A DNA stretch of 64,000 nt, taken from contig OY997589.1 in the NCBI GenBank assembly GCA_963921825.1, positions 18,001,735-18,065,734 of the forward strand. The letters run 5' to 3'. The DNA comes from Erodium maritimum. Its lineage: Eukaryota > Streptophyta > Magnoliopsida > Geraniales > Geraniaceae. Below, piece after piece: positions 1 through 12,015 of this stretch; position 1 is the stretch's first letter, and every line of letters starts with the position of its first letter. Under the pieces are notes generated by a model. That model was given only the letters and a program-made list of their open reading frames with translations. It searched no databases and was not told the DNA's origin. The translations under genes were made by a program, and so were the position numbers.

Positions 1-1113
1 AAACCGAAGCTTTGGGTAAGTGATTGCCGGAATTTCAGGTGTTGGCCACCGGTAAATCCTGCCTATTGGTCGATCTGTTTTTGGTAGCTAGCTTTTATGT
101 CAGATCTGTTCGGGTACAGGTTGGTTCGAGCTCGGTATAATTACAAGCCTTCCCCTTTGGGTCCTCGCTTGGTGTTGACCGGCGAGGGGTAACCGCTCGT
201 GGTTTCGGAACGTTCAACTCGATTTCCAGCATTAGAACCCCGAACGTGACGACTTGCGATTGCCGACTTGAAGGTCTGAGCTTGTACTCGGTAGAAATAT
301 TGGCCCTCCTGCTTTTTGGACCTTTTCTTGGTGTTGATCGGTATTAGGTTTCAGAGGCCTAAGTACGAGCTCTATCGCCTGATCAGTCCCTCACGGGCTT
401 AAAGGAGGAGCTACTCTCGGATCATTGGAGGTGTCTAGTTCCAACTTTGGTCGTGGGACACGCTTCTTCATCATACAAGATGTGGATCGTTGCGGAGCGG
501 TTCTATTTGCTTCTAGTGGTAAATAATTATACGCTAACTTCTAATGGTACGCAGATCATGAAAAAACGATAAATTAAATCCTGGGGCTATTACGTGCACC
601 ATACCAACATCACATCACACACCGTGTTATCAAACATCATGTGGTTTTATTTAATTGCCAAGTTTCAAAAAAGTTTAATGCTCGGTTTATCAAAACCGTT
701 CAAATTTGAAACTTTTGAACATTTGATTTTGGAGTTCATCATGAAGGTTACAAACTCGTCATGATGGTTACAAACTCGGCATGACTAACTAAACGGTTTA
801 GCCCCGACGTTCCGACCATCAAATGATCGCGACTCGGCCTAGCTCCGTCCGACGGAGCTCCGTTTGGTCACTAGTTCGGCTACTTGAGAGTCCCGCTCTC
901 ATGACCCGAAAAATCAAACCTTTGTCAAAAATCACATATTTGAAATAATTTTAAAATGTACTTATTTCATGAATTAAACCAACAAGCAATGTAATAGAGC
1001 ATGTTATCAATCAAATATGCAATAAACAAGCCAAAACCAAAAACATGCATTTATAAAACTGAAAATTAAGCATCCTCTTGAGAATCCCGTAGGTAGCACA
1101 ACTCTAATACCAC
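1..1113 (-). mobile_element. Non-coding internal or leader DNA of a minus-strand copia element (part)
   Basis: No convincing reading frame is present. Immediately right of this stretch lies the inner end of a copia LTR (at 1114), and the bases abutting it read, on the minus strand, like a degenerate initiator-methionine tRNA primer-binding site. Bases below about 1100 are therefore expected to be the untranslated leader of a copia element running off the left edge of the window. Positions 1-560 contain a weak imperfect repeat, with two similar segments near 135-195 and 285-345, and are otherwise unassigned. Assignment of the first 900 bases to the element is inference. Confidence 0.45.
1101..1112 (-). 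other. Degenerate primer-binding site of copia element
   Basis: The minus strand reads TGGTATTAGAGT, two changes away from the canonical plant TGGTATCAGAGC that pairs with the 3' end of initiator tRNA-Met. It lies one base from the LTR end at 1114, where a PBS belongs. This sets the element orientation as minus and identifies the adjoining LTR as a 5' LTR rather than a solo LTR. Confidence 0.7.
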
Positions 1114-2360
1114 TGTTGGGTCTCTTGGTAGGGTAGGAGAGTTATCAACACGCAACAGAATAATCAAATAAAACCAAAAGACCAAGCCTTAGAAATTCTA
1201 CCAAACAATGGAAACACATGAGTAAAATTTCAGCACAAGGTTTCCTTACCAATTTGTTCAAGAACACAAGTGATGAGATGAAGAACACCCAGGAAGATTA
1301 TTGGCTCGAGTCACTTGGATGCCTATGTATCCTCAACGGAATAAAAGCCACATAGTTCTTGATTTAGAACTCAAGAACAAAACCAAAAAATGGAGCTCTA
1401 GGGGGTTCGTCTAAAAAGGAGATGAAGAGTAGTTACTAACTAACTAACTTAACTTGTCACGCCCCAAATCCGGTTTTGACCGGACTCGAGACGTAAGCTA
1501 AAAATAATAATAAAGTAAGCAAATATTTAAGTGAAATAAACTCCAACAACAGTTCGAACTGATAAATCCTGATAATGAGAGTCAAAAGCTCGAAAACTAA
1601 GTAATAAGAAGTTTAATACAAAAAGGAAAGTACGTCTCTAGACCATCCAAACTAGGACTCTTGCTAAGCTCCCACGCTCTGAGACGTCCTCTAAATCAAA
1701 TCGCGATCAAAACCTGTATAACAGTAAAAAAAAAAGGTGAGCTTTCGCTCAGTAGGAAAAAGTAGTAAAGGGAGTGAGCCATTGCTCACCACCACAGATA
1801 CCCGTCCGATTATGGCATACTAGTAAGACAATAACAAGACCCTTTAAATAAAATAACCCAAAGACAACGCTGAACCCCACTCGGGAGCAATCCGCAAATC
1901 AAACTCAACACCGAACCGACTCTCGGACACTTCTCATCAACCATGCATTTAACAACTGTCACCCAATCAATTCACACTGCATTACGACCACGGTTATCTC
2001 ACAACTAACCCCGCATGCGAACTCGCATAGCAATACACTGAACTCAGATATAAATGTATTCAAGATCACAGAGACTCACATAACAGGTATAAGTAACCAC
2101 AGCAAACCAAAACAGGTCAACACACGGAGTAATATCATTAGCAACCACTTCCACACTAAGTGTCCTAGAGCAATGCGCCGGATTCCATAGCTCGGCTCAA
2201 CCATATCGTACCGAACTCGACATCGGCCTAGATATCTTCCCGGAACACACAGCATTGGGGTGCAACTCATAACATACTGGACCGGAATCCTCCGTCGGTC
2301 GGGTATCTTCCCGTAGCACAGTGTACAAATCACATCACACATACCATACCAGAAACTCAG

Positions 2361-2546
2361 CATCGGCCTAGGTACCCTATACCGGAATCCTCTACGGTAT
2401 AGACATTGCCCTGGAACACCATCCTCGGCCTAGATATCCTATACTGGAATCCTCTAAGGTATATATATCGTACCGGAACACCATCCTCAGTCTAGATACC
2501 CTATACCGGAATCCTCTACGGTATAGATATCGGACCGGAACACCAC
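2361..2546. repeat. 62-bp tandem repeat inside the gypsy LTR
   Basis: Three imperfect copies with a 62-bp period, each holding a dyad of the type CTATACC...GGTATAG around a GGAATCCTC core. Related units occur in the LTR copy at 61570-61925, so the array belongs to the LTR family rather than the locus. Confidence 0.75.
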
Positions 2547-2639
2547 ACATATCATACCAAACATATCATACCGAACATACAACATCGGTCTATCATTCAT
2601 AGTGAATCGGGCTTCGACAAAGGGTGTGGAAGGGACACC

Positions 2640-4570
2640 ATTTTAAAATGGTACGGGATGATGCCCGCTTTGTCCTTCCTAAAGATTTGTGGTTGCGAGG
2701 CTTATGTGAAACATTTGGTTTCGACTAAGCTCGAACCAAGATCTGAGATATGCACCTTCGTGTGGTATCCCAAATAAACAAGGGGACACTACTTCTACAA
2801 TCCCAGTGAGAACATGGTGTTCGTCGCTTGGGGTGGGGTCTTTATGGAAAAGGAATTTTGTTTCCAAAGACGTCATTGGGAGGACTGTGTATCTCGAAGA
2901 AATTCAGGATGGTACAGATCTGTCTAAACCAATTGACAAACCAGTAGAAAGGAGCCAGAGATTGTCGTAGAGTAAGAACCAATTCCTGTTACAATTCCAG
3001 AAGGTCCAAGGCGATTTGAAAGGATCAATCTTCCACCTCCAAGATATGGTATCCGGAGGTGACAATGAAGTCATGGTGGATCACGATGATCCAGCCACCT
3101 TTCAGGAAGTCGTGGATGGGCCCGACTCCGAGTTATGGCTGGGAGCCATGAGGGAGGAAATGAAATCCATGTCGGACAACCGAGTCTGGGAACCGGTTGA
3201 TCCCATCAATGGTATGAGGACCATCATATGCAAATGGATCTTCAAGGTGAAGATGGACATGGATGGCAACCCTCTGACCTACAAAGATCGACTTGTGGCG
3301 AAAAGTTATAGGCAGATCCAATGGATTGACTATGAGAAAACCTTCTCCTTAGTGGCTATGGTCAAAATTGATCCAAATTCTTCTTGACATAACTGCGTAT
3401 CATAATTACGAGATATGGCAAGTGGATGTCAAAACCGCTTTCCTAAATGGAAATTTGACTGGGTACGGTTGTATGTCCCGGCCCAAAGGTTTTGACGATC
3501 CGAAGAATAAGGGAAAGATTTATAAGTTGTTGAAATCCATTTATGGATTGAAACGAACTTCTCGGAGTTGGAACCTTCGCTTTGATGAAGCTGTAATTGG
3601 ATTTGGCTTAATCAAGAACGAGGATGAATCTTGCGTTTATAGAAGGCTAGTGGGAGCAAGATTACCTTTCTGGTTCTCATTGAAAACGACATCCAACCTT
3701 GCACGAGACTAAAGCTTGGCTGAGGAAGTGTTTCTCAATAAAGGACTTAGGCGATGCTTCTTATATCTTAGGGATTAAGATATGTAGAGATCGCACCAAG
3801 AGGGTCTTGGATTTAAGTCAGGGAACCTATGTGAACAAGGCATTGAGTAGGTTCTTAATGCTCGATTCAAAGAAAGGACTCTTACCCACTAGTCATGGCA
3901 TTCATTTAAGCAAGACTCAGTGTCCTAAGACACCTGATGAGCTGAAAAGAATGATGAGAATCCTATGCGCCTGGGGGAAGGATTGATCATATATTCCATG
4001 ACATGTATGAGACCGGACGTCTCGTAAGCCTTATGTTGTACCTATAGACATCAGTCTAACCCGGGGGAAAGATGATGTTGAACTAGTGTCGAAGGATGAG
4101 TAGACGCTAGTTTTCCAAGACAAATCCAGATGACTTTAGAAGTCAATCAGGATATGTGTTTATGCTGAATGACAGAGCTTTAGCTGGGAGAGCGTAAAGG
4201 AAGATACCATTGCCGAATCTACGATAGAGGCCACGTACATGGATGCTGTAGAGGCAGCTAAGAAGGCTATGTGGATTTGGAAATTCACGGCAGGGTTGGG
4301 TGTAATTAAAAACCTATCCAGCCCGGTGAATCCATTTTGCGACAACACAAGGGCCATTGCGCAAGCTAAAAGCCCAGATCGCATAACAAATCCAAACATA
4401 TACTACGGCGTATCCACCTCATCAGAGAAATACTGAACCGAGGTGAAGTAAAGATAACCTATATTGCAACGGATGATAACATAGCCAACCCTTTGACTAA
4501 GGCACTGTCGCTGCCTAAACATGTTAGACATGTAAAGTCGATGGGGACATATTGGAGTTTAGATTGGAAC
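2640..4570 (+). pseudogene. Decayed copia pol (end of integrase, RT, RNase H)
   Basis: Short plus-strand frames at 3016-3387, 3368-3712, 3699-3986 and 4239-4436 together give the order of a copia polyprotein C-terminus. The first has the conserved RT entry segment (an LWLGAMREEMKSM-like stretch, then WIFKVKMDMDGN and KDRLVAKSY). The second has WQVDVKTAFLNGNL, a hallmark of copia RT, and IYGLKRTSRSWNLRFDE. The third has FSIKDLGDASYILGIKI. The last carries RNase H-like sequence (FCDNTRAIAQAKSP). Several frameshifts and stops separate them and the YVDD region is damaged, so no functional polyprotein can be made. Confidence 0.85.
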
Positions 4571-4587
4571 TAGGGCAAGTGGGAGAT

Positions 4588-6276
4588 TGTTAGTCTTAGT
4601 ACCCGTAGTTCAATCCTAAATGTCCAAATGTATATATCATCGTTAGCAATAAAATTAAAGCGGCTTTATATTACTTATGTGTTGGAGTAATATATCGATG
4701 TGTGCTCTGATCTATGCCCACAATGCGAATAGAACCATAGATCTAGATAGATCACACTCGATGGGTCCATAGTCAACAAAGCTTCACTAGAAGCGACTAG
4801 TATGAAAGATGGCTCTTTATGGCTTACGTTCTGTTAGTCATTGGAATGGGATTCCGGAGTCTGATCATAGATATCATGTGGGACATGATATTGGACAACC
4901 CTCCCTGAATATGTGCCATAGATTAAGTCATGAACATATTCAGTGTCGTAGCTTGTCATGTATCCTTAGACCAATGAGTCTTTGTGATTGCTATGTAGTC
5001 AACAACTGAGTTTGACCTGAGCCTAACGTTGTCCGTAACAGAGCTTCCATAACGGGCATGATTGGCTTGGGGATGGGCTACATGAGTGAAACGAAAGACG
5101 GCTAAGGGATTAATCCCTCATACTGAGGTATGAGAAAGATATCGGTTCTCAGCCGCTTGATCGAGAGTGACTGAAAGAATAGCATGGCCATGCACATTAT
5201 ACTGGGTATCATATATTCAGTCATCTCATATATCAAGGAACAGTGATTGAGAATAATAAGGATGACAGCTCTATGTCGTATCTCAATCAGGATATCGGAG
5301 ATAAAAGGATAATGACAGGGACGACGGAAAGGTTAGAATCCAGAGGGTCGATTCGTTATGCAGTGTCAGGCAATACTAAAGTCTTGTTAGTTGCCACTTA
5401 AATACGATCAAGTAAAATGGGATTTTACGTTGATCTATTGACATGCATAAACCTAAGGGTCACACCGGAGGATGAAACTCATAGACACATTTATGGAGAA
5501 TGGCCAAAAGGGAGTTGTCTCGGGACATGACCAAAACTGGGTTTTGGATCATGTGCCCGTAAGTGAATAGGACTTTACGGATCGAGACAAGGCTTGGAGT
5601 CTTGGGATTGATCGCGTCGGATAATATTGGGCATTTCCGGTATGGAAGGCTTGGAGGCGATGAGCGAATCACGGGACCTCGTTGGAAATAACCACGGGCC
5701 ATGTTCCAAGAGACCCATGAAAGGCCCATGCAACCAAGGCCCATGGAACTAATTAATCAAGTTTTGATTAATTAGTACTAAGTAAGCAAGACAAGGATTA
5801 ATGTGTTGGTGATTCACCACCTAACCCAATCTTGTCTTGTCATACTTTGTCCTATTTACACCTTACTTGTCACCATGCTCGTTCCTTGCCTTTAGTTGGA
5901 CAAGTATGGGGTTTGTTATCTTTAAGTCATCTTTTTTCAGCATAACAAACACAAGACAAGAATAGGAAACACAACTTCTCTCCCCCTTCCCTTGCAATTT
6001 CGGGTTTGGAAAGCTCCCACCTCCATTTTTTGTGTTCTTGAGTCCTCAAAGAGAAGAACTACGTGACTTTGATTCCCATGTGGATACGTAGGCATCTTGG
6101 AGACTCAAGTCATTCATTCGTTACCCGGTGTTCTTGTTTTGGTAAGAACTAGTGCTGAATTTTTCTCTTGTGAATCCATTCTTTGTTAGTTGTTTCATGG
6201 TTTTAATCGTCTCTTGGTTTTCATTGATTTTCCGCTGCGAGTTGGTTCATCTCCAACCCTACCTCGAGACCCAACA
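4588..6276 (+). repeat. Copia 3' LTR, 1689 bp
   Basis: It begins TGTTAGTCTTAG directly after the polypurine tract and ends ACCCAACA. It is homologous, in inverted orientation, to 1114-1454 plus 7216-8383. The unusually long copia LTR contains no significant reading frame; the 94-residue minus frame near 5460 is a by-product. Confidence 0.8.
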
Positions 6277-6280
6277 CGTG

Positions 6281-6322
6281 CTCCGTCACGGTCCCCGTCA
6301 CGGATCCGTGACGGGTCCGAAT
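6281..6322. repeat. Palindrome cluster in gypsy LTR
   Basis: Contains the perfect 16-bp palindrome GTCACGGATCCGTGAC with a flanking half-site GTCACGG and a trailing GTGACGGGTC. It lies about 0.9 kb from the LTR 5' end (at 7215 on the minus strand), the same place as the longer arrays in two sister LTRs. Confidence 0.8.
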
Positions 6323-8383
6323 AGACCCTTCCTTCTTCTTCCTCCAGCTTATTCTTCACGAATCCAAACCCTCAAAACTCCATTGTTAACCTCCAAAACC
6401 TCAAAATACACCTAAATAACCTCAAAACTTCAAGACCCAAGATTGGGTTTCATCAAATCAACAAAAACCCAACCAATCTCCAACATAATCCTCCACTTTT
6501 CTCCACAAATCAACCATTTAATCATGACAAACCTCAAACCCATAAACTCAAGCCTAGTTCATGCAATTTCTGACAAACCCACAACCCAAAGTTCATCAAA
6601 ATGAGATTTGATTGAGAGTTTACCTTGGGAAATGAAGAAAGGATGAGAAATATGGAAGAATAAGGGACTTTGGTGGAGAATCAAGCAAAAAAGAGCTCCC
6701 TTTTCTTCTCTTCTTCTCCTTCTCCTTCAATGGAGTTTTTTCTCTCTCCTTTCTCTTGTAATTTTCGGTCAAGCTCAAAATATGAGCTGATTTTTGCTCC
6801 AAATGGCCTTTAACCTAAAAGGTTATGCCCAAATTGTCTTTTATGTCACCCTTTTCTTCTTATGTTCACAAGTGGGGCAAATGGGTCTTTTTCTCACCCA
6901 TTTCTTCTCCTTCAAGACTCATCGACATGTGTCCATGTGGGTCCACCTATACCCATAATTATTTCAACCCATTTAATTTAATCCGATAAAGCCCCTAATT
7001 TGACCCTGTTTGACCCGGATTTGACTTTTTCGCAAAAGTAGTCATTTGAAAGGAAACGACCCAACTAAGCTAACCGTAGCGATGGTTAAGCTTTTTGGGT
7101 CCCAGAAAGGTCCCGAATGACTCCCGGAGTCATCGGTTGACTTTTACGGCGGAAAGTCAACTTTTGCCAAATTTCACTGGTTCGACCGGTGTGTCGACCG
7201 GGGGCGGTTCTTACATAACTAAATTTGTTTGGTTCATCTAATCAAGACTTAACTAGAAAATCTTTTAGGCCATTGGATATTTGGGCCGTCCATGGGCCTA
7301 GTGGGTGGGCCAACGGCTCATGTCCGTCGAGGTCTTATGACGCTCTAATCGTCTCCAATGCCTTCCACTTAAGATATGTCCAACATCATTCGATGAGATC
7401 GGGTCCAAGACCCCAAGCCTTGTCTCGATCTCTAATATCCTAATCACCCACGGCTTATGACCCAAAACCCTGTTTTGGTCATATCCTGTGTCAACTTCCA
7501 ATTTGGCCATTTCTCCATTGATGTGTAAATGAGTTTCAACTTCCCATTTGGCCAATTACTTGATCCTACCCTAGTGGCAACTAAAGAGACATAATATAGC
7601 CTGAAACTGAATAACGAATTGACCATATGTCGACTCTAACCTTTTTGTCGTCCTTGTCATTATCCTTTTACCTCCGATATCTTGATTGAGATAAGGCATA
7701 AAGTTGTTATCCTTATTATTCTTAATTTGTTCCTTGATATGTGAGATGATTGAATATATGATACACTGTATCATGTTCATGATCATGCTTTTCCTTCAGT
7801 CACTCTCGATCAAGCGGTTAAGAACCGATATCCTTTCTCATACCGTAGTATAAGGGATAAATCCCTTAGTCGTCTCTCGTGTTACTCATGTAGTCCGTCC
7901 CCAAGCCAATCATGACCGTTATGGAAGCCCACTCACGGTGCAACGTTAGGCTCAGGTCAAACTCAGTTGTTTACTACATATCAATCACAAAGACTTCTCA
8001 GTCTAAGGATACATGACAAGCTACAACTCTTATATGTTCATGACTGCATCTATGGAACATATTCAGGTCAGGTCATCCAATATCATGTCCCACATGATAT
8101 CTATGATCAGACTCCGGAACCCTTTTCAATGGTCAATAGAATGTAAGCCAATAAGATTCATCTTTCATACTAGTCGCTTCTAGTGAAACTTGTTGACTAG
8201 GGACCCCATCGAGTGTGATCCATCTTGATCTACGGTTCTATTCTCATGATTGGCATAGATCGGGAACACACATCGATATAATACTCCAACACTTAAGTAA
8301 TTTGAAAGCCGCTTTATTATATTGCCAACGGTGATATTTACATTTGGACATTTACGATTGGACTATGGATACTAAGACTAACA

Positions 8384-9522
8384 CTAAGACCATAAGGCAA
8401 ACATTTATCGACTTTACCAATCGTTAACCTTTGTCATGCATTAATTGTAAATCGTGTTTACTTTTATTTGTGACCGACTCTTTGTGTGAATCAAGTGCTA
8501 CGTGTCTTAGATGGTAGCGTGTATAGAAATTTTATTGCTTTCTAATTATTAAACAATTTTTTTACATTTATGCCTTTTATTTTCCCTTTCGGGTATGTGG
8601 AAGTGACAACCCACGTCCCTAGGTTTTAGTAAAATACTAGTGATACCTCTACTCCTTGTGGGCTCAACTGATACTTAACCGTTTATATATTACTTGATGA
8701 CTGTATCCTGATGCACGTTAAAGGGGATTTCGACGCATAGTCATCTCCACTCATCAATGTCCTTATAGAGAGCATCAACATCCACCACAAAAGTTTGGTT
8801 GAAGAGGATTATAGAAAGGTTAAAACGGTTTTGAGACATCACTATAATTACGAGGCTCTTAAGACCATCTAAATCACATGATTTTTTTAAAGTTTATTCT
8901 ATTGCTGTTTTTGCTTAAACACCTGCTTTTATTGGGTCCTTTCACGTTATATCGTTGTTACGTTAATGAATTATTTTCTCTATTCGAAAAATAAATCTTG
9001 CCTCAACTTTTTGCATTGGTCAGCATTGTCCATATGAGATCTAATTTATGTTAGGTTTTGATTAAAAAGAACATTTAATTTTGGATTTGCCAATTTGCTA
9101 AAAGCTCCGTATTATTTGAATTGACATATTTTGGAGATGCCATATACAGGGAAGAAAGATGAACACTGTGATTCATAATGGAAGCAAATCACTTTGAGAA
9201 AGCTTAATCTTGGCTGAAACCTAGTACCGAGGTTAGCTTCTGCACAAAGCAAAGTTAACAAAATCAAGGAAGGAATAATAAAGCTGAGTTTATCAGGCAA
9301 ATGCAAAATCAGATTCTGATTGTAAGAAAAGGCAGCATCAGCAAGGTGTTAAGAGAGAAAAGAAGCAACTTTAGGCCCTTTTCACATACACAAACCTCAA
9401 TCAAAACAACATGGAAAACATTTAAACAGAAAAGAAGTCAAGCGGTACAAGTTGGTTTCTCATTTTCCAAACTGTATTCACATTATTTTTCTTTTCCAAT
9501 CTCGTTCAACATGTTACTATGA
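8384..9522. other. Intergenic, no feature recognised
   Basis: Right flank of the copia nest. It is AT-rich with only short chance frames and no recognisable protein. The right end should contain the 3' UTR of the minus-strand DUF1685 gene, but I see no decisive polyadenylation site. Confidence 0.4.
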
Positions 9523-10070
9523 TCATCGGGAGGAATACTGCCGCACCGAACACGCCACCACCTGTGCCCAATGTCTCAGCCTCGTCTTCACCGTCTGAGG
9601 ATTTTCCCCTGAAATTTTCCCACCAACCATACACTGAAAAAATTTAGTTTTTACGTTGAATCAACTAATGTTTCACATACCCAGATCCCAATTCGAGTTA
9701 GAATTCAAAATGTAAGGAATATACCGGGGACGAAGATGCTGTGGGGGCTGCCAAGAGGAGACGGACTCGTTTCCGAATCGGACGGCGTTGATTTGGTAAC
9801 GGCGTCGGAGTAATGCTTGTTGACCGCGTAGTAGAGCTCCAGGGCAGGCAGGGTATCGCTCAGGCGCCGATCCACCTCGGGCGAGTCGAACCCGAATCCC
9901 AACTCGATGCAGGCCTTCAGCTCGTCGAGGTCCTCGTCCGTAACGCTCTTGCTCCGGAGGCGGCTCTTTCTCGCCCCTTTCCGCCGGAGCCACGCCTCTT
10001 CCCGGCACATATCCGGCGACCACGATCGCTGCTTGTAGAGCGGTGACGGAGGCGCGTGAGGCTCAGACAT
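9523..10070 (-). CDS. DUF1685 family protein, 2 exons
   Basis: Exon 1 is 9725-10070 and exon 2 is 9523-9608; the 116-bp intron has GT..AG borders and the join is in phase 1, giving 143 residues. The N-terminus has the family signature LYKQRSWSPD (residues 11-20) followed by EEAWLRRK, then the acidic TDEDLDELKACIELGFGF block (44-61) and DTLPALELYYAVNKHY. Exon 2 supplies the conserved tail (PG)ENPQTVKTRLRHWAQVVACSV. These blocks are typical of plant DUF1685 proteins, whose molecular function is not established. The start is the only ATG ahead of the conserved block, and a TATA box lies about 115 bp upstream. Reading through the intron would lose the conserved tail, which supports the splice model. 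The gene looks intact. Confidence 0.88.
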
Positions 10071-10183
10071 GGCGGCGGGAAAAGCCGAGCACAGCCCCGT
10101 GAGCGGGGGTGTGCGGAGGCCGGCGGACCTCAGAAGCTCTGTGGATTTGATTGGTGGAGAGCGTTGAGGCGTGGAAGAAATGC

Positions 10184-10191
10184 TTTATATA
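10184..10191 (-). promoter_or_regulatory. TATA box of the DUF1685 gene
   Basis: The minus strand reads TATATAAA about 115 bp upstream of the ATG at 10070, so transcription would start near 10155. Seventy bases further upstream the first copy of the 0.7-kb direct repeat begins, limiting the unique promoter. Confidence 0.6.
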
Positions 10192-10263
10192 GGAGAGCTG
10201 AGCTGGAGGGATTGTTGGGTCCCATGGAGCGTCCTTACCTGTCTTGTTTATTTATGCTATATA

Positions 10264-10974
10264 ATAACAATATTTTATTTATTTTAAGAAGATTCATGTT
10301 CGGTTCCGTTGACTAAAAAATTTGCATCCGAAGCATATTCCTTGTGAAATAAGTTATTTTTGGGGGGTGTTTAAGTAACTTAGGGCATCCACAACTATAT
10401 AGCAGTTTGTTGGCGGAGAGGTGTTGACGGGGAGAATAAAAACGTTATTTTTGTTGGCTTATAGCCAGTTCTGCCAACCAGTATCCTACAATGCTAAGCC
10501 TTTTTGTTGGCTTATGATAACCCTTTTTGTTCATATTTTTGCTCCCAGCCGACGATGAGTGTCGGCCTTGAGCTCCCAGCCAGCGACCTCCCGACGATTT
10601 CTGCCTTAGTAGGTACAAAAGATATAAATGCTCTCCATAGGACGGTCAAAATCAAAACCTCACGTCAAACAGATCAAATGTCTCTAGAGTAACGAATGAG
10701 TTCCTACAAGACATGCATGAAAACTAGAGGTTTTCGTAAGGTAGGTTTTTGGTGACCTTTGGAGATTTGTCGGGGTTGGTTCCTACTTGCTCCGTTGGTC
10801 TTCTAGGTTGTCGAAACTCGGTGTTTGGCCGATAGTTGTCGTGAAGTGGTCATTCTGCGTCGTGGTTGGATACTTGGACATCGACTTTCGTGTTTGTTTT
10901 TGGTTTCGAGGTCCTGACAAGGCGCTCAACTCGATGTCTCCATTGTTAGAGTAGGCTCGATTGTTCCTCTGGCT
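10264..10974. repeat. 0.7-kb direct repeat, copy 1
   Basis: This stretch of about 711 bp is strongly similar, in the same orientation, to 12016-12738. Shared blocks include TTTAAGTAACTTAGGGCATC, GCTCTCCATAGGACGGTC, and GCTCGATTGTTCCTC at the right end. It has no convincing frame. The TG-rich right half resembles 5' regions of plant non-LTR elements in composition, but no coding match is visible. Confidence 0.8.
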
Positions 10975-12015
10975 CAGGGCCGGCCTCACTCCTTGGCCAA
11001 TTAGGCAATCGCCTAAGGCCACAAGGAGGAGGAAGGCCTCATTTAAAAAAATAATAATAATTGGGTTTATGGGTCATGGCAAGTTACGATCTCCAATCCC
11101 ACTTAGCACTGACTAATACACGCGCGTAGTTGGATTTTTTTATAGCTCAACCAAATTGTTAATGAGAGCACGCACAACTGTAATTTTTTCTTTTTCTTTG
11201 ATATTTCAGACCAATTTATTTTCAAAACATATCAGAGTTTTGTTTCCAATAAGTAGTAGAATTTTGTTTCCATAATACTACTTTTCCTAATTTTATTTTT
11301 CAAATCATGTATAAATATGAGAGTAGTTTTAGGTTTAGATTCATCCAAGTAATTTTAATATTTTTTTTTTCCAAATTCTCTATTACTTTTCAAATTCTAG
11401 TTCATTTAAAAAAATCATCTTTTACAATTATGTATATTTCTTATCTTGATTGTGGAGAATAAAGACAGGCACGAACAACCTGCAATACAAGGTTAGTAAT
11501 GTTAATAGCTAATCATTGTTCAATTGTTTATAATATTTTATAATGAAAGTTCTATATTTAACTTGAACTTGTCAATGATTTGGTTTGAAACTTTTCAATA
11601 TTTCTCGATATTGGACTTATGAGGAAATAGTTGTTTGAAGATTATTTTTATTTTTGATATTAGTTACAGGGGTTGAGCAAGAGTTTGGACACGCTTTGTA
11701 AATTTTTTTATATCAATTTCTATCTTTTAATTTGTCATAAATTTATTCTGTAAAACAATGTCAAATAAAAAGTATGAATCTGATTTTGCAAAATTAAAAA
11801 AGAAAAGAAAAAATAAATAAAGTTTTAATAAATTCATAAAAGGGAGCTTTAGATAAATTTATAACAAAAAAACAGTTAAAAAATATTGGTGATTGTTCGT
11901 TCTATTAAAGTAAGGTTCATGTCCCCTCCATATAAATGTATCTTTATTTATAATAATAATATCGGAATATTGTTATCCTTTTAGTTTTTAAAATGCCTAT
12001 TTTTTTAGAAGATTC
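10975..12015. mobile_element. Possible hAT-type fragment between the direct repeats
   Basis: Copy 1 of the direct repeat stops exactly where CAGGGCCGGCCTCACTC begins; a CAGGGCCGGC start resembles terminal inverted repeats of some plant hAT elements, and the next 60 bases contain short inverted GGCCT/AGGCC blocks. I found no matching opposite terminus or 8-bp target duplication, and the rest is AT-rich without frames. It may be a hAT fragment or simply unrelated insert DNA. Confidence 0.3.

Larger units (their letters stand above)
2600..6276 (+). mobile_element. 5'-truncated copia element with intact 3' LTR (inner layer of nest)
   Basis: The gypsy LTR sequence stops near 2600 and resumes at 6277. 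Between them lie a decayed copia pol gene, a polypurine stretch ending at 4586 (GGGCAAGTGGGAGA), and a full LTR at 4588-6276. No 5' LTR, gag or PBS is present, so the left end is truncated; the exact left junction is uncertain by a few tens of bases. The LTR belongs to the same family as the outer minus-strand copia. Confidence 0.8.
1455..7215 (-). mobile_element. Solo gypsy LTR (Tekay/Del-like), interrupted by a copia fragment
   Basis: This is the first of four copies in the window of an LTR that reads, on its own (minus) strand, TGTAAGAACC ... GGGGCGTGACA. It is flanked by a perfect 5-bp target duplication, TAACT, at 1450-1454 and 7216-7220, and no internal region remains, so it is a solo LTR. 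Interior bases from about 2600 to 6276 are a later plus-strand copia fragment. The remaining LTR sequence is about 2.1 kb, shorter than the 2.6-3.1 kb of the sister copies, so some 0.7 kb appears to have been lost where the copia lies. The Tekay/Del assignment rests on LTR length, termini and the iMet PBS seen in the copy at 13767; no gypsy coding sequence is present. Confidence 0.85.
1114..8383 (-). mobile_element. Copia 5' LTR (minus strand), split by a nested gypsy LTR
   Basis: The LTR is in two pieces, 1114-1454 and 7216-8383. Both are reverse-complement homologues of the plus-strand copia LTR at 4588-6276: the start matches that LTR's 3' end (ending GACCCAACA) and the right part matches its 5' end (starting TGTTAGTCTTAGTA). 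The ends follow the TG...CA rule on the minus strand. The two pieces join at the TSD TAACT created by the gypsy insertion. No 5-bp TSD links 1109-1113 with 8384-8388, as expected when the left side is internal element sequence. Total LTR length is about 1.5 kb, close to the 1.69 kb of its relative. Confidence 0.8.

Noticed and set aside
9673..10046. Other long frames over the DUF1685 gene (minus 9673-10023, plus 9813-10046)
   Set aside because: They are GC-rich shadows in other frames; only the 9705-10070 minus frame has the DUF1685 blocks.
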